64,000 nt of DNA from Ariolimax columbianus (GCA_036924085.1 JAVGWX010000005.1:73628547-73692546); one strand, 5' to 3'. Counted from the first letter of the stretch, positions 12,105-22,970 are shown. Notes: generated by a model from the letters alone, not told the origin. Translations and numbers: made by a program.

Positions 12105-12107
<3 letters not shown>
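11441..12107. other. No gene; remnants of dispersed repeats
   Basis: About 11555-11615 (GATGGCGCTCAACGGGCCGC, then TTTGCTCTAGTGTTTGAGTC) resembles the left end of the dispersed repeat at 15295 and 27185. About 11650-11720 (CTGGTTTTATTCAGACT, then TATAAATACGTTAAGTTAA) recurs diverged at about 12605-12672. No coding sequence recognised. Confidence 0.5.
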
Positions 12108-12153
<46 letters not shown>

Positions 12154-12306
12154 CGAGAGAGATAGGGCGAGATAGAGATAGATAGAGAGAGAGAAAGAGA
12201 TAGAGAGAGAGCAAAGCGAGAGAGCCATCGAGAGAGAGAAATGCGAAAGAGACTGAATAAATGATTAAAGAGAGAGAGAGCAATATAAAGAGAGATATAG
12301 AGATAA

Positions 12307-12339
<33 letters not shown>

Positions 12340-12358
12340 GAGAGCGCGAATGAGAAAT
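12108..12358. repeat. GA microsatellite cluster
   Basis: GA runs at about 12110-12150 and 12310-12345 are separated by degenerate GA-rich sequence. Confidence 0.9.
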
Positions 12359-13639
12359 AAGAATAATGCGAAACTATCAGCGCATTTCAGAAATGTTGAA
12401 AGCAAAAACGTATTCTCTCTATTTGAAGGACTCCAAGAAAGATATTCGATGTACGAAGGTTCATCAACATTTCCAATTGGTTTCAACTTTTCGCAATTCT
12501 CTTTATGCAATCATTGATAGCAACTTACTACGGGTCTTTTCTATTGTGCCAAATACGGGTACCGGCATTTTACTATCTGCTTTTAGAGCAAGAAAGTGTA
12601 AATGGGACTGGTTTTATACAAACTCTTCAGTCTTCTAAAAGAGTATAACGATGTTAAGTTAATTTATGCCGATTATGGATAAGAATAGTGAGTAGACGAA
12701 AGGTTTGACTTAACATGTTGTGTTCAATACGTTTATCGATATATCTTATATATTATAAAGTTATCAATCTTTGCAGAAAAACAAATTCGAGTGTACGAGA
12801 ATGAAGATATACTTCTCAATCATATTAATGGGTCAGACACACCCGGTGAAAGATATAATATGACGATTATTAACATTAGGAAGACAAAACCAAAACTTAA
12901 ACAAACACACGCGTTCAAATATCCGGGACGTTCTCTTATGGAAGATGGAAGACTTTATAGCGACTATGAAATTCGATTCCAGACAGCTTCTGGCATGACG
13001 AATTACCTGTCAATATTTCTTGAAGCCCGATCGTCAGCTTGGTTGAAAAGCAACAACTGATAAACAGTATATTCACATCAACTATGTGCTATTAATGTCA
13101 GACGTAATGCTATCCGACTAGAAGAAAATTACAAGGTATGCAATGAAAATACAATTAATTGCTGTCACCATGAGAAACACATTGGGAAGATACCATTATG
13201 AAAATAGTGAGAACCACCCCTTGTACTGAATACATTTTAGGACAGAAACTATGATTTTTGGCCCTTTCATTAAAAGTCTAGCTGATTCACTACCAACACA
13301 CGTTTACAATGCAAGAAGATGTCTACAGGCCACAAGCCAGCCCGCAAGCGCGACGGATAAATGACATAAGAAAAAGCATACAACATTACAGACTAACAAC
13401 AACAGACGCAATACTCTTGGTCCAGAAATGGTATCATGTGCTCCTCGCGACCCTATAAGGAACAAGGGAAATAACAAGTAAGTAAATATAAAGCAATATT
13501 AATCAGCACAACACATAAGACACTTCTAACTTTAAACGAGATGGGGCATATCAATAATTTCATGAGACTAGCTACTAACTAATCAGTTTTCTTTTAATTA
13601 AGTTAAAGGTCAAAGATACACGAATCACGTACAAGCTAT
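12359..13639. other. No gene recognised
   Basis: AT-rich. A frame of 89 codons at 12791-13060 lacks any known motif. The segment near 13160-13250 (TTGCTGTCACCATGAG, then AGTGAGAACCACCCCTTG) resembles the sequence near 30140-30385, so it may be part of an old dispersed repeat. Confidence 0.45.
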
Positions 13640-14160
13640 TTACTTTTGAAAGTCAGTACTACACCAAAAATATTTTATTTTTAAAAGTCATAACTACACG
13701 AACCACGGATTTACTGGATAGAGTCATAACTCCCCTAACCACGGATTCACTGGATAGAGTCATAACTACACGAACCACGGATTTACTGAAAAGAGTCATA
13801 ACTACACGAACCACGGATTTACTGGATAGAGTCATAACTACACGAACCACGGATTTACTGGATAGAGTCATAACTACACGAACCACGGATTTACTGAAAA
13901 GAGTCATAACTACACGAACCACGGATTTACTGGATAGAGTCATAACTACACGAACCACGGATTTACTGGAAAGAATCATAACTACACGTGCAGCGGATTT
14001 ACCTTAAATAAGTCATAACTACACGAATCACACATTTACTTTTAAAAAGTCATAACTGCAAGAATCACGCATTTACTTTAAAAAGTCACAACTACATATA
14101 TCACGGATTTACTTTAAAAATCATAACTTTATGAATCACGCATTTACTTTTCAAAATTTA
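13640..14160. repeat. 36-bp minisatellite, about 13 copies
   Basis: The unit contains AGTCATAACTACACGAACCA and CGGATTTACTGGATAG. The central copies (about 13700-13980) are nearly identical, and those on both flanks are progressively diverged. The 12-codon period leaves the minus strand open at 13659-13979, but that is an artefact of the period. Confidence 0.93.
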
Positions 14161-15294
14161 AGCGAGTCTCAACATGTTTTGCAAATGGAAGACATTTTTT
14201 GCCTATAAACAGGTTGCCGGCATTGCTAAACATTCGACATTCTTCAATCTGCTAGTCAATATAAAGTATAGCAAAACAACAAAGCACGATTTAAACTTAA
14301 ACAACTGTTGCAAAGCGACACACCTGCTGATATTAGCAGGACTGGTTTGAACGTCCTATCTGCCTATTCCATGTCCAGTCAATTGATGCAGTATGCGACA
14401 CGATATTGTACTCACATCAAAGAGCAATGTTGCACACGTGTCGTTTACCACAACACAACATAACAAATCAATGGTTTCAGGACTAAAGACGAATACGAAA
14501 AAGAATTAAACATGTTTAGATCATAACTCATTATCTTACTGGTTTTCGATTACAGAGGGCTATTGAGTCCAATACAAATAATTTGCTTAATGAATGATTT
14601 ATCCAACACCGAATCGAATATACATAAATATTCGGTGCATCCCGAGTTGCAACATCATTTGAGGCTGTCACAGCTCAGTGTCATCAACTGAGCCAAGTAG
14701 CATGAAGTTTGCATCGATACAGTGGTAAATAACTTGGCGGAAGGTGATCATTACCAGTCCCAGTTCACGGTCTTAAACACAGTGAACAGAGCATCGTTCG
14801 CAAGGGGAACTAACAAAATGATCGATGACAGGTCGTTTGTTTGCATAATCGTGACGTATGTCCGTTTAAACCGTCGCTATAGTTACTTGCTCAGATAGAT
14901 ACTGCACTGTGTCTCCACTTGTTTTTTGTTGTTGTGTCTAGCGTATTTATCTTCTGTGTCATTCTTCTTCTTGTTTCCTTTTAATTCCAACTCGAGTACA
15001 GGAACAACAGTATAGATGACACCCAGAAGAAAGCCTGCTTCAAAGTACTTCATGTATTTCTCTAGCGATAGTTTCTGTAGAAATGTTGTTATACACGATG
15101 AGGTTGCTAGACCCACGAACAACTTCCTTTTGTCGTCTTTACAACAGTTTGGAGATGTGGTGGGCATATTTGTCATCCTCAGTAAGGTGCCCTAGGATCA
15201 ACTAAGGCATTTTTTGTTATTGACCCTCAAAGATCACACCTATTCCCTTCATAACTTTGGTTGTCTGGTTCAGGTTATTGTCACCACCTTAAAC
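14161..15294. other. No repeat; one unassigned minus-strand frame
   Basis: Mostly AT-rich with nothing recognised. A minus-strand frame at 14883-15176 (97 codons) has natural-looking composition and a hydrophobic stretch around YFEAGFLLGVIYTVVPVLEL, which could be one membrane segment. I recognise no family, and no splice or promoter evidence supports a gene. Confidence 0.4.
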
Positions 15295-16112
15295 CAGCCA
15301 AAGTGGCACCGAACCGGTTTAACTTTGCTCCGGTGTTTTAGTCCAACATGCATGCCGTCAGGCCATAGATTTGTCTGAAATTCACACTAGTCGACGACTT
15401 AAATTTGTGTTCACGGAAACGTGTTGCAATTTTCCATCTGTAGTAGTTAATTCGTTCATTGTTTTAGTGTTGTCTTCCCTCCGATTACCCTGGCATGGAC
15501 AGTCATAGGCCATATAAAATAGCACTCCGGTTACCCGTATTTTCACGGTGTGATGCATATGGCTGAACTGCAAGAGATTGACGCACTTCGCCCTAGTTTT
15601 GTTGCGGCTTATATCTGACATTCGTGCACGTCATCAGAATTTGGCATGACTAACTCCGCTACCTTCTATGGTTACATGCAAACCGGATTATTCTTTATGT
15701 CTTTAACACTATGTGGGCGGTTGTGACCTTCATCTTGTGACAACACTTTGTTAATATCTGGAACATTATTTCTGTACCATTCGTTATGAACATAGAGATT
15801 TCGTCCTGGTAATGCTACTTTCCCCAACTTATAAGAGGTCACACCCCGAAGCCTTGCGAGATACCTATTTACGGGCCAGGCTTCGGGAGTATACACTGAG
15901 GAAAAATATGCATCCTGTGCTATCTGCAGTTGTCTTGCTAATGTCTTGCCTCTGTCCAAAGGTAGCTCATAACGAGAGAGTGAGCCTCGCATATTGCGTA
16001 ACCTACGCCACTTCAATCCAAAGCACGAGCAACTCACGTATTTCAGTGGATAGAGCATATTGAAAAGATTGTCGACACGGCTGAACAAAGTGAGTGTTCT
16101 TCATGACACGTG
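15295..16112. repeat. Unclassified dispersed repeat, copy A
   Basis: This region matches 27185-27888 over nearly its full length, with longer internal sequence here. Shared landmarks include AATTCACACTAGTCGACGAC, TTGTGTTCACGGAAACG, GCATCCT(G/A)TGCTATCT and CACGGCTGAACAAAG, ending at GTGATGGAC in both. Minus-strand frames in both copies start MFSRVD and stay in phase for about 68 codons. However, the protein identity looks lower than the DNA identity, which argues against coding constraint. I see no terminal inverted repeats, transposase, RT or poly(A) tail, so the class is unknown. Confidence 0.8.
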
Positions 16113-16144
16113 ATGGACGAACATCGCCCAGATGTTATCCCTAC

Positions 16145-16320
16145 AACTTCTTCTTCCTCTGCGTTCGATCTCAATATCCCGCTACCAAGCCATGTACAGG
16201 TCTTCGCATGTAGCAGGATGTAGTCCGGAGAACGGAATGCGTTATGTCGCTAGTTTACAGCTCGGTTGCGATATTTGCACCTTTCGGTCCGACACATCCC
16301 TCCTCAGCGGAATCCGTAAA
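16145..16320 (-). mobile_element. SINE-like element, family 2, copy a (partial)
   Basis: On the minus strand this matches the central domain and 3' end of the complete family-2 element at 53943-54284. Landmarks on the plus strand are CGCTACCAAGCCATG, GAGAACGGAATGCGTTATG and GATATTTGCACCTTTCGGTC. The 5' part of the element is missing. It lies immediately downstream of dispersed repeat copy A. No clear target duplication found. Confidence 0.8.
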
Positions 16321-16794
16321 ATAATCACATCTATTTTCAATGTACATGTGGAGATCTGTTTCATGCTTCCCTCATCACCAGACACTTTATAATTCAAATT
16401 ACCACAACAATTCCCATCATAAGCATAACGCTATCAGGTTTCTCTCGTCTCAATAGTTATCAGTCGCCAGGGTTGAAGAGAACAATATTGTCACTTTGTT
16501 TCTCTCCTGGAGTCGACATGTTTAAATAACAATGTTTACTATTTGTCCGTTCTTCCCAAGTAGAGATTTGTGCGTATTTTTAAACCAAAATGTTGATCTG
16601 ATGATGTCTGAGACTGCAATGGATTATTCGTTTTGTGAATATCGTCATGTGAACTACTCTTAATTAGGTGTAGTATAAATCAGTTGTATCAAACTCTGGA
16701 TTTTCTCTGCACAATTCAGTTATGTCATTGATGTATATGCTCCAATTTGAAGTACAGTTAGGGCCGATGTTACCATTAGGTCAGCTAGGTAGAC
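16321..16794. other. No gene recognised
   Basis: AT-rich; no frame, repeat or RNA gene recognised. Confidence 0.5.
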
Positions 16795-17343
16795 GTTAGA
16801 AGGACGCACTCCTGAGGGGCACATACTTCAAAAGGACGCAGATCTCAGAGGGCCTCTGATCTCAGATGGGTGCACACCTCATAGGGATATAGCTCAAAGA
16901 GGCTTATCTCTGATCGACGCAGACGTCAGACCGTCGCTGACCTCATAGGCAAGCATCCCTCAAAGGGGCAAACACCTCAGACGGGCGTTGACTTCAGAGA
17001 GGACAGGCGCCCCTAGAAAGGCGCAGACCTCAGACGGGCGTTGACTTCAGAGGGACGCAGACCTCAGGGAGAGCAGACCTCAGCGAGGGGCAGACCTCAC
17101 AGAAGCGCACACATCAGACCGGCGTTGACCTCAGATAGGAGCAGAACAGAGAGGTGCACCCATCAGAAGGGTGCACAGCTCAGATGGGCGTTGACCTCAA
17201 AGGAACGCAGACCTCAGGGAGGTGCAGACCTACGCGGGACAGACCTCAGCGAGGGGCAGACCTCAGCGAGAGACAGACCTCAGCGAGGGGCAGACCTTAT
17301 CGCGGGACAGACCACAGAGGGGGCACACATCAGACGGGTGTTG
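16795..17343. repeat. Short-period minisatellite, left part
   Basis: The array is built from short units such as GGGCGTTGACTTCAGAGGGA and CGCAGACCTCAG, with roughly 17-20 bp sub-periods in irregular order. It continues briefly at 21371-21412 after the LINE insertion (ACGGGTGTTGACTTCAGAGG). The array was therefore the target of that insertion and has been split by it. Confidence 0.88.
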
Positions 17344-20300
17344 TCTGATCGTAAACAACTGCTGCCTTGCAGATAGGCTGGGGACAGCCAAAGGCTAAGG
17401 AGGGCATCCCTACAGAAACGCCTGTTGAAATCGGATGCACGGGGCCGCAAGCCTAACAAAACAGTGCAACGTAAATCACAGTATGATGGCAGCACAACCT
17501 ATTCGAAAAACGTATGGCGCTCATCCTGAGGAGACCCGCCAGGCAGCGATAGCGCCGGGCCCCACGCCTCGAAGGGGCCCACCCTTGACTACTGGTGGTC
17601 ACCCACCCATGTGTCGTGGAGTCAAGGCACATGGCTATGGGGAAACGACTATTGGCCAAAACCTCAAAACCCTCAGAATATTACAGTGGAATGCGGAGGG
17701 AGTCATTAACAAAAAACTTTCCCTAACACATCACCTGCATGAAGGTAAGATTGACGTGGCATGTATCCAGGAAACGCACCTCAACAATAACCATAAATTC
17801 TCAATCAGAGGATACCAGACTTTCCGTCTAGATAGAGAAGGCCACAAAGGAGGGGTCCTGATACTGACCAGAAACAGCATACCGAGTAGCGCGGTACCTG
17901 TCAATCACACCGGACAAGCAGAAATTGTAGGAGTTGACATAATGGCTCAAGAGACGAAGCTCCGCATTTTCAATCTGTACGGACCACCAAACAGAGACCT
18001 ATCGCTCTCAAGTGTGGAGGTCAGAGACTCCAACTGCATAGTGGTTGGAGATTTCAACAGCCACTCGGAGAGATGGGGATACTCTGACACAGACAGCAGA
18101 GGTGACGAAGTGGAAGATTGGGAGATAGATGCAAATCTCTCCCTAATCAATAGGCCGGAGGATAGCCCTAGCTTCTATTCAAGAACATGGCATACCACCT
18201 CGACTCCAGATTTGGCCTTCTCCACACAGGACATACACTATAAAATAGACCGCCAGGTGCTAAACCAACTGGCAGGTAGCGACCACAGGCCGATCAGGCT
18301 AACCATTGACATGGGAGTAGGCCCACAGGAAACAAAACCGCTCCCACGTTGGAATTACAAACGAGCCGACTGGGACAGATTTGCAATCCTGACAGATGGG
18401 CTGTGTGAAACCATCAACACACGAAACACCAAAATGAAGCCCATGGTAGAGAGCCTAAGCAAGGCAATAATGCAAGCCGCCACTGAAACCATCCCAAGAG
18501 GAGCTAGGAAAAACTATAAGCCCTACTGGAATGATGAGTTACAGAAAGTGGAAGATGCAGTAACAAATGCTAGGAACATGGCAGAACGAGAAAAATCCGT
18601 GGAGGCAAACATCGCCATCAAAGCCGCCGCGGCGAAGTACAAACACACTCTCAAGCAAACAGCAAGAGAAAGTTGGAAAAATAAAACGGAAAGTTTAAAC
18701 CTGGACAAAGAAGGGAACAAGCTATGGAAGCTAGTCAGAGCCATGAACGACGAAACCCCGTCAAATAAACAAATTACTATCAAGCAAGGCGAGAACTTGA
18801 TCACAGGTAAGAAAGCCGCAAACGCCTTTGTCGATCACTATGCCAGAGCAAACCACATCGAGGTCCCTGCAGATAAGCATACAGACATTAGCGAAGAGCT
18901 AAAGGGGCACGAAAACATAAATACGGCTCCTGAAGATCACATGATGGCCAAACTAACAATGCGCGAAATGGAAGAGGCTATGAGAACACTAAAGAGAAGG
19001 AAATCTCCCGGAAAAGACGGGATAACGAACGAAATGCTGATGGGGCTGGGCCAAACAGCGAAGAAAAAACTACTATCAGTCCTGAACCAAAGCTGGAAAA
19101 GGGGTATTGTACCCCAGGCATGGAAAGATGCAATACTGGTACCAGTAACAAAAACAGGAAAGGACAAAACAGATCCGAATGGATACAGGCCCATAAGCCT
19201 ACTGAGCTGTGTCGGCAAGCTGATGGAACGGATGATAAACACCAGACTGATGTGGCATCTGGAAGAAAAACGAATACTAATTCCACAGCAAGCCGGCTTT
19301 AGACAGCACAGATCCACTGAGGACCAGGTCATCCTCATAGCCCAGGAGATAGAAGATGCCTACCAGGCACAGAAACACACAGTAGCTGTTTGGGTGGATC
19401 TGGAAAAGGCATTTGACAAAGTCTGGAAGGATGGACTTAGAGTCAAGCTAAGAAGAAGTGATGTTTGTGGGAAGATGTACAAGTGGATCAACCACTACCT
19501 AAAACAAAGAACGGCCAGAGTCCAAGTACAAGGGCAGATGAGCAAAAAGGTGACACTCGAGCAGGGAGTACCCCAAGGGGGAGTACTGTCACCCACACTC
19601 TTCCTGGTATATATAAACGATATTACAGAGAATATACCAAGAAGAGTCCATAGCTCAATGTTTGCAGACGATCTGGCTATGTGGACCTCTGAAAAGAATC
19701 TCACCATAGCAAGAAATCGGATGCAAACGGCCCTAACATCGCTGGAAGAGTGGGCGAACTCATGGCTGGTGAAAATAAACGAGGAGAAAACCACGTGCAC
19801 AATATTCTCGCTCTCATTAAAACCCCAAAGTACCAAATTAAGCCTAAATGGCAAAATCCTGCAGCCAAACGACAACCCAACCTATCTGGGAGTCACATTT
19901 GATCGGCGCATGACATGGAAAAGTCAGATTGAGAGAAACCGAATGAAAGCCAGAGAAAGAATGGCGATCATGAGGAAACTTGCTGGCACAAGCTGGGGAG
20001 CAGACGAAGGCATACTAAAGAAACTGTACACTGGAAGAGTGAGACCAGTTCTCGAGTATGGCATCGCGGCATGGACAACAGCAGCGAAGGCGAACTTCGA
20101 TAAAGTTAACAAACTTCAAAACCAAGCCATGAGAATCATAACAGGTGGCATGAAGTCAACGCCAATTGCAGAACTTGAAAAGATTACAAAACTGCAATCC
20201 ATGACCGACAGAAGAGACTGCAGAGCCCAGCTGCAGTCAGAGAAACTCCGAAGACTGACGGACCATCCAATGTACCAGAGGCTAAACAATTTGGGAACTG

Positions 20301-21370
20301 GGAAACTAAAGCGGAGAAACTTTGCAGAAATAGCCAAAGCAAAGATGCACGAAGATCCCATAAACGCACTAACAACACCAAAACCCATCACTACTGTACG
20401 AAAACCTACTTGGAGGCAGGATATATTTCCAGAGGTGGTAGAAAATATACCAGGTATTGCAAACAAAAACTGCCAGACCGAAAAAGAAAGGAGAGACACT
20501 ACCCTAAGCTTCATAACGAAAAGCTACCCAAGCATGGACTGGACCCATGCATACACCGACGGTTCTGTAACAAACACTACACAGAACGGAGGGGCAGGAG
20601 CATTCCTGAACCTACCAAATGGCAGAAAAATAACACTGTCATTCGCTACTGGTAAGTACACGAGCAATTTCAGAGCAGAGGCAGAGGCACTGAGGGCGGC
20701 AGTGGAAGAAATGGTAACACACAGTGAAAATGAGAGCCATATAGTCCTGCTGACAGATGCTCTCGAAGTAGTCACAGCGCTAAAAAGCCAGAAAAACACT
20801 GAGCTTAATGACTTAAGAGCAGCACTCTGCAAACTGTGCCAACAGTCCGCACCAAAAAGGGTAGTGGTACAGTGGGTTCCGTCACACTGCAACATCCAAG
20901 GCAACGAGGAGGCAGACAGACTGGCAAAAGAAGGTGCAAGGCTACCACAAATAGATACCAGTATGACGTACGAAGAGTCAAAACGGCTTATCAAAGCCAG
21001 GTACATGTCCAAATGGGAAACCGAACATACTGGTTACACCAAAAACGATGCCTATTACCAGTTGAACCGAAGAGAGCAGGTCGTTGTCTTCAGACTTCGC
21101 ACTGGCCACAACAGACTGAGGTACCACCTCTTCAACAAATTGAAGATAGGGTGTACCGACGAATGCCCGTGCGGTACTGGTAAAATGACCACTGACAATC
21201 TGCTGCAGAACTGCCCGACATTAGAGGATCAGAGAGAGCAGATGTGGCCATTGCCAGTGGAACTGCAAGACAAGCTCTATGGTAGTGGCGAGAGTCTCAG
21301 GATGACCGCCGCTTTTTTCGAGAAAATAATGGTTGCTGTCTGACTGTGTACGCAGAAGAAGAAGAAGAAG
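17344..21370 (+). mobile_element. Intact I-like non-LTR retrotransposon (LINE)
   Basis: This is a complete-looking LINE of about 4.0 kb. It begins with a leader of about 140 bp and has one long open frame that ends 27 bp before a GAA-repeat tail (about 21356-21370). The same string AGACGGGTGTTG occurs at 17332-17343 and 21369-21380. The last two bases of the left-hand repeat unit overlap the tail, so the target duplication is 10-12 bp. Both flanks are the same minisatellite, confirming the boundaries. Part of the leader (about 17398-17480) is homologous to the body of SINE family 1. No separate ORF1 (gag-like protein with CCHC knuckles) is visible. Either this family has a single ORF or the copy lacks its 5' part. 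Perfect duplication and an open frame imply a recent insertion. Confidence 0.93.
17435..21343 (+). CDS. LINE polyprotein: endonuclease, RT, RNase H
   Basis: The frame encodes 1302 residues that copy LINE RNA into nicked chromosomal DNA. The N-terminus (1-75) is proline-rich and probably disordered. An APE-type endonuclease spans about 79-293 (N86, E113 in QETH, GDFN at 205-208, SDH at 282-284). Reverse transcriptase spans about 505-790, with motif A VWVDLEKAFDKVW (652-664), motif B GVPQGGVLSP (711-720) and the catalytic FADD (743-746). RNase H spans about 1037-1170, with D1042 in TDGS, E1082, D1108 and D1161 in EEAD. A Cys/His tail follows (C1240, C1244, C1246, C1260). Domain order fits the I group of LINEs; the clade call is inference. 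The first ATG lies within SINE-like leader sequence. Met18 (17486, AGTATGATGG) has the better initiation context, giving 1285 residues. One oddity is DN at 1254-1255, where all six truncated relatives have EH. Confidence 0.95.
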   Translation: MHGAASLTKQCNVNHSMMAAQPIRKTYGAHPEETRQAAIAPGPTPRRGPPLTTGGHPPMCRGVKAHGYGETTIGQNLKTLRILQWNAEGVINKKLSLTHHLHEGKIDVACIQETHLNNNHKFSIRGYQTFRLDREGHKGGVLILTRNSIPSSAVPVNHTGQAEIVGVDIMAQETKLRIFNLYGPPNRDLSLSSVEVRDSNCIVVGDFNSHSERWGYSDTDSRGDEVEDWEIDANLSLINRPEDSPSFYSRTWHTTSTPDLAFSTQDIHYKIDRQVLNQLAGSDHRPIRLTIDMGVGPQETKPLPRWNYKRADWDRFAILTDGLCETINTRNTKMKPMVESLSKAIMQAATETIPRGARKNYKPYWNDELQKVEDAVTNARNMAEREKSVEANIAIKAAAAKYKHTLKQTARESWKNKTESLNLDKEGNKLWKLVRAMNDETPSNKQITIKQGENLITGKKAANAFVDHYARANHIEVPADKHTDISEELKGHENINTAPEDHMMAKLTMREMEEAMRTLKRRKSPGKDGITNEMLMGLGQTAKKKLLSVLNQSWKRGIVPQAWKDAILVPVTKTGKDKTDPNGYRPISLLSCVGKLMERMINTRLMWHLEEKRILIPQQAGFRQHRSTEDQVILIAQEIEDAYQAQKHTVAVWVDLEKAFDKVWKDGLRVKLRRSDVCGKMYKWINHYLKQRTARVQVQGQMSKKVTLEQGVPQGGVLSPTLFLVYINDITENIPRRVHSSMFADDLAMWTSEKNLTIARNRMQTALTSLEEWANSWLVKINEEKTTCTIFSLSLKPQSTKLSLNGKILQPNDNPTYLGVTFDRRMTWKSQIERNRMKARERMAIMRKLAGTSWGADEGILKKLYTGRVRPVLEYGIAAWTTAAKANFDKVNKLQNQAMRIITGGMKSTPIAELEKITKLQSMTDRRDCRAQLQSEKLRRLTDHPMYQRLNNLGTGKLKRRNFAEIAKAKMHEDPINALTTPKPITTVRKPTWRQDIFPEVVENIPGIANKNCQTEKERRDTTLSFITKSYPSMDWTHAYTDGSVTNTTQNGGAGAFLNLPNGRKITLSFATGKYTSNFRAEAEALRAAVEEMVTHSENESHIVLLTDALEVVTALKSQKNTELNDLRAALCKLCQQSAPKRVVVQWVPSHCNIQGNEEADRLAKEGARLPQIDTSMTYEESKRLIKARYMSKWETEHTGYTKNDAYYQLNRREQVVVFRLRTGHNRLRYHLFNKLKIGCTDECPCGTGKMTTDNLLQNCPTLEDQREQMWPLPVELQDKLYGSGESLRMTAAFFEKIMVAV

Positions 21371-21412
21371 ACGGGTGTTGACTTCAGAGGGACGCAGACC
21401 TCAGAGTAGGCT
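21371..21412. repeat. Minisatellite, right remnant
   Basis: ACGGGTGTTGACTTCAGAGG followed by GACGCAGACCTCAGAG is the continuation of the array at 16795-17343. It begins with the right-hand target duplication of the LINE. Confidence 0.85.
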
Positions 21413-21874
21413 AGAGTGTTAATGTGTTAAAAATGTGAGAAACCATATCAATGAGTTGAAATATACTGACAAAAAACAGTTCTTTGTTTTCGACACCTTG
21501 CTGTTTAAAATTTAAAACATAAAACTAGACAATAACGAGTCTCTAATGAGGGAAAGAATAGATGCTAATGTTACATTTTTGTTTCTTGTAAATTTGTTTG
21601 AAAAAAGAGTGGGGGATGGGGAAGGATTGCCAAACTTTGGCCCTGCCAAGGGAGCACAAACCCTGGCCATAGGCCACCACTGCAGCTGGCCCATTGTACA
21701 GCAAATCTGTTTATATGTAATTCCAACGTGAAGCTCTGATGTTAGCGCCATCTGGCACATTTACATAATGCCAGTATTCGAGCTTTTCCTGGAGCTGATT
21801 TTGGTGCAATGTTTTTTTAATAATTTTTTTGATAGTCCCCAAGTACATCCTTCTTTATAAGAAAACATGCCGCA
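21413..21874. other. No gene recognised
   Basis: AT-rich with short frames on both strands; nothing recognised. Confidence 0.5.
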
Positions 21875-22262
21875 TCCCTCCCTATCTTACATCATTATTG
21901 CCTCATTCCTTCAATCTTCAACCATCCAACTCGCCCACATCCCTCCCTATCTTACATCATCATTGCCTCCTTCCCTCACTCTCCAACCATCCAACTCACT
22001 CGCATCCCTCCCTATCTTACATCATCATTGCCTCATTCCTTAAATCTTCAACCATCCAACTCGCCCACATCCCTCTCTATCTTACATCATCATTGCCTCC
22101 TTTTCTCACTCTCCAACCATCCAACTCGCCCACATCCCTCCCTAACTTACATCATCATTGCCTCCTTCCCTCACTCTCCAACCATCCAACTCGCCCACAT
22201 CCCTCTCTATCTTACATCATCATTGCCTCCTTCCCTCACTCTCCAACCATCCAACTCTTCCT
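21875..22262. repeat. 65-bp minisatellite, 6 copies
   Basis: CATTGCCTC-type landmarks occur at 21961, 22026, 22091, 22156 and 22221, exactly 65 bp apart, with a first copy at 21896. The unit contains CATCCCTCCCTATCTTACAT and CTCCAACCATCCAACTCGCC. Because 65 is not a multiple of three, the plus-strand frame cycles through all three phases of the unit; it is not a gene. Confidence 0.93.
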
Positions 22263-22970
22263 CCTCCCATCTTTTAATTAACGCACTCTCTCTCTCTCAA
22301 CTGATCCGTTTCTGAATCATCCAACCAACCAATCACACCGTCCATCTTCTCTCCACCCTCCCCAACCTGTCATCGCCTTCCCTTTCAAATGACCAATCTC
22401 CCCACCCCCTCCCTTTCCATCCTTAACTTGACATCGTCTATCTTTCCAAACCGCCAATTCCTTCACTCCTCCTCCAACCAGCCATCTCCTTCCATTCCAA
22501 ACCGCCAATTCCCACCCCTCCCTCCCCCTCCCTGTTATCTCCTTTCCTTCCAAATCGGTAATAACGTGTCCTGCATCCCTTGCCCATCTCTTCCCCACCC
22601 TCAATCTGTCCGCTTAGGGAGAAACATAATCTCAACTCATCCATGCTTGTTTCAAATTCACAGCAGTGTACTCTCAAACAAAATTAAAGAGTGCATTGGT
22701 GATGTAAGGCAGAGGACGGATGCGGAAAGTTAAAACAAAAACAATGAGCTAATACCACAACTAAGTAAAGCAGTGTCATGTCTCAACCTAACGGTGTCAT
22801 TTTGTTTAGGCTACACATAGCCCACTGATGATGACGTAATTTACGATATCACGTGATTGAATCAGGCTTATCACTCGGAAAAATCACGTAATTGGATCAA
22901 GCAATCAAATCAAAAACGCACACGGTGGACATATGCGCATTAAATGCATAATATAGTAATCTCTAGTATT
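22263..22970. other. CT-rich then AT-rich sequence, no gene
   Basis: About 22280-22610 is C/T-rich with loose repeats such as TTCCAAACCGCCAATTCC. The segment CCATGCTTGTTTCA near 22641 recurs near 46713 in similar surroundings, suggesting an old dispersed repeat. The rest shows nothing recognisable. Confidence 0.5.

Noticed and set aside
18937..19338. Minus-strand frames of over 100 codons opposite the LINE ORF
   Set aside because: They are shadows of the RT-coding strand; all catalytic motifs lie on the plus strand.
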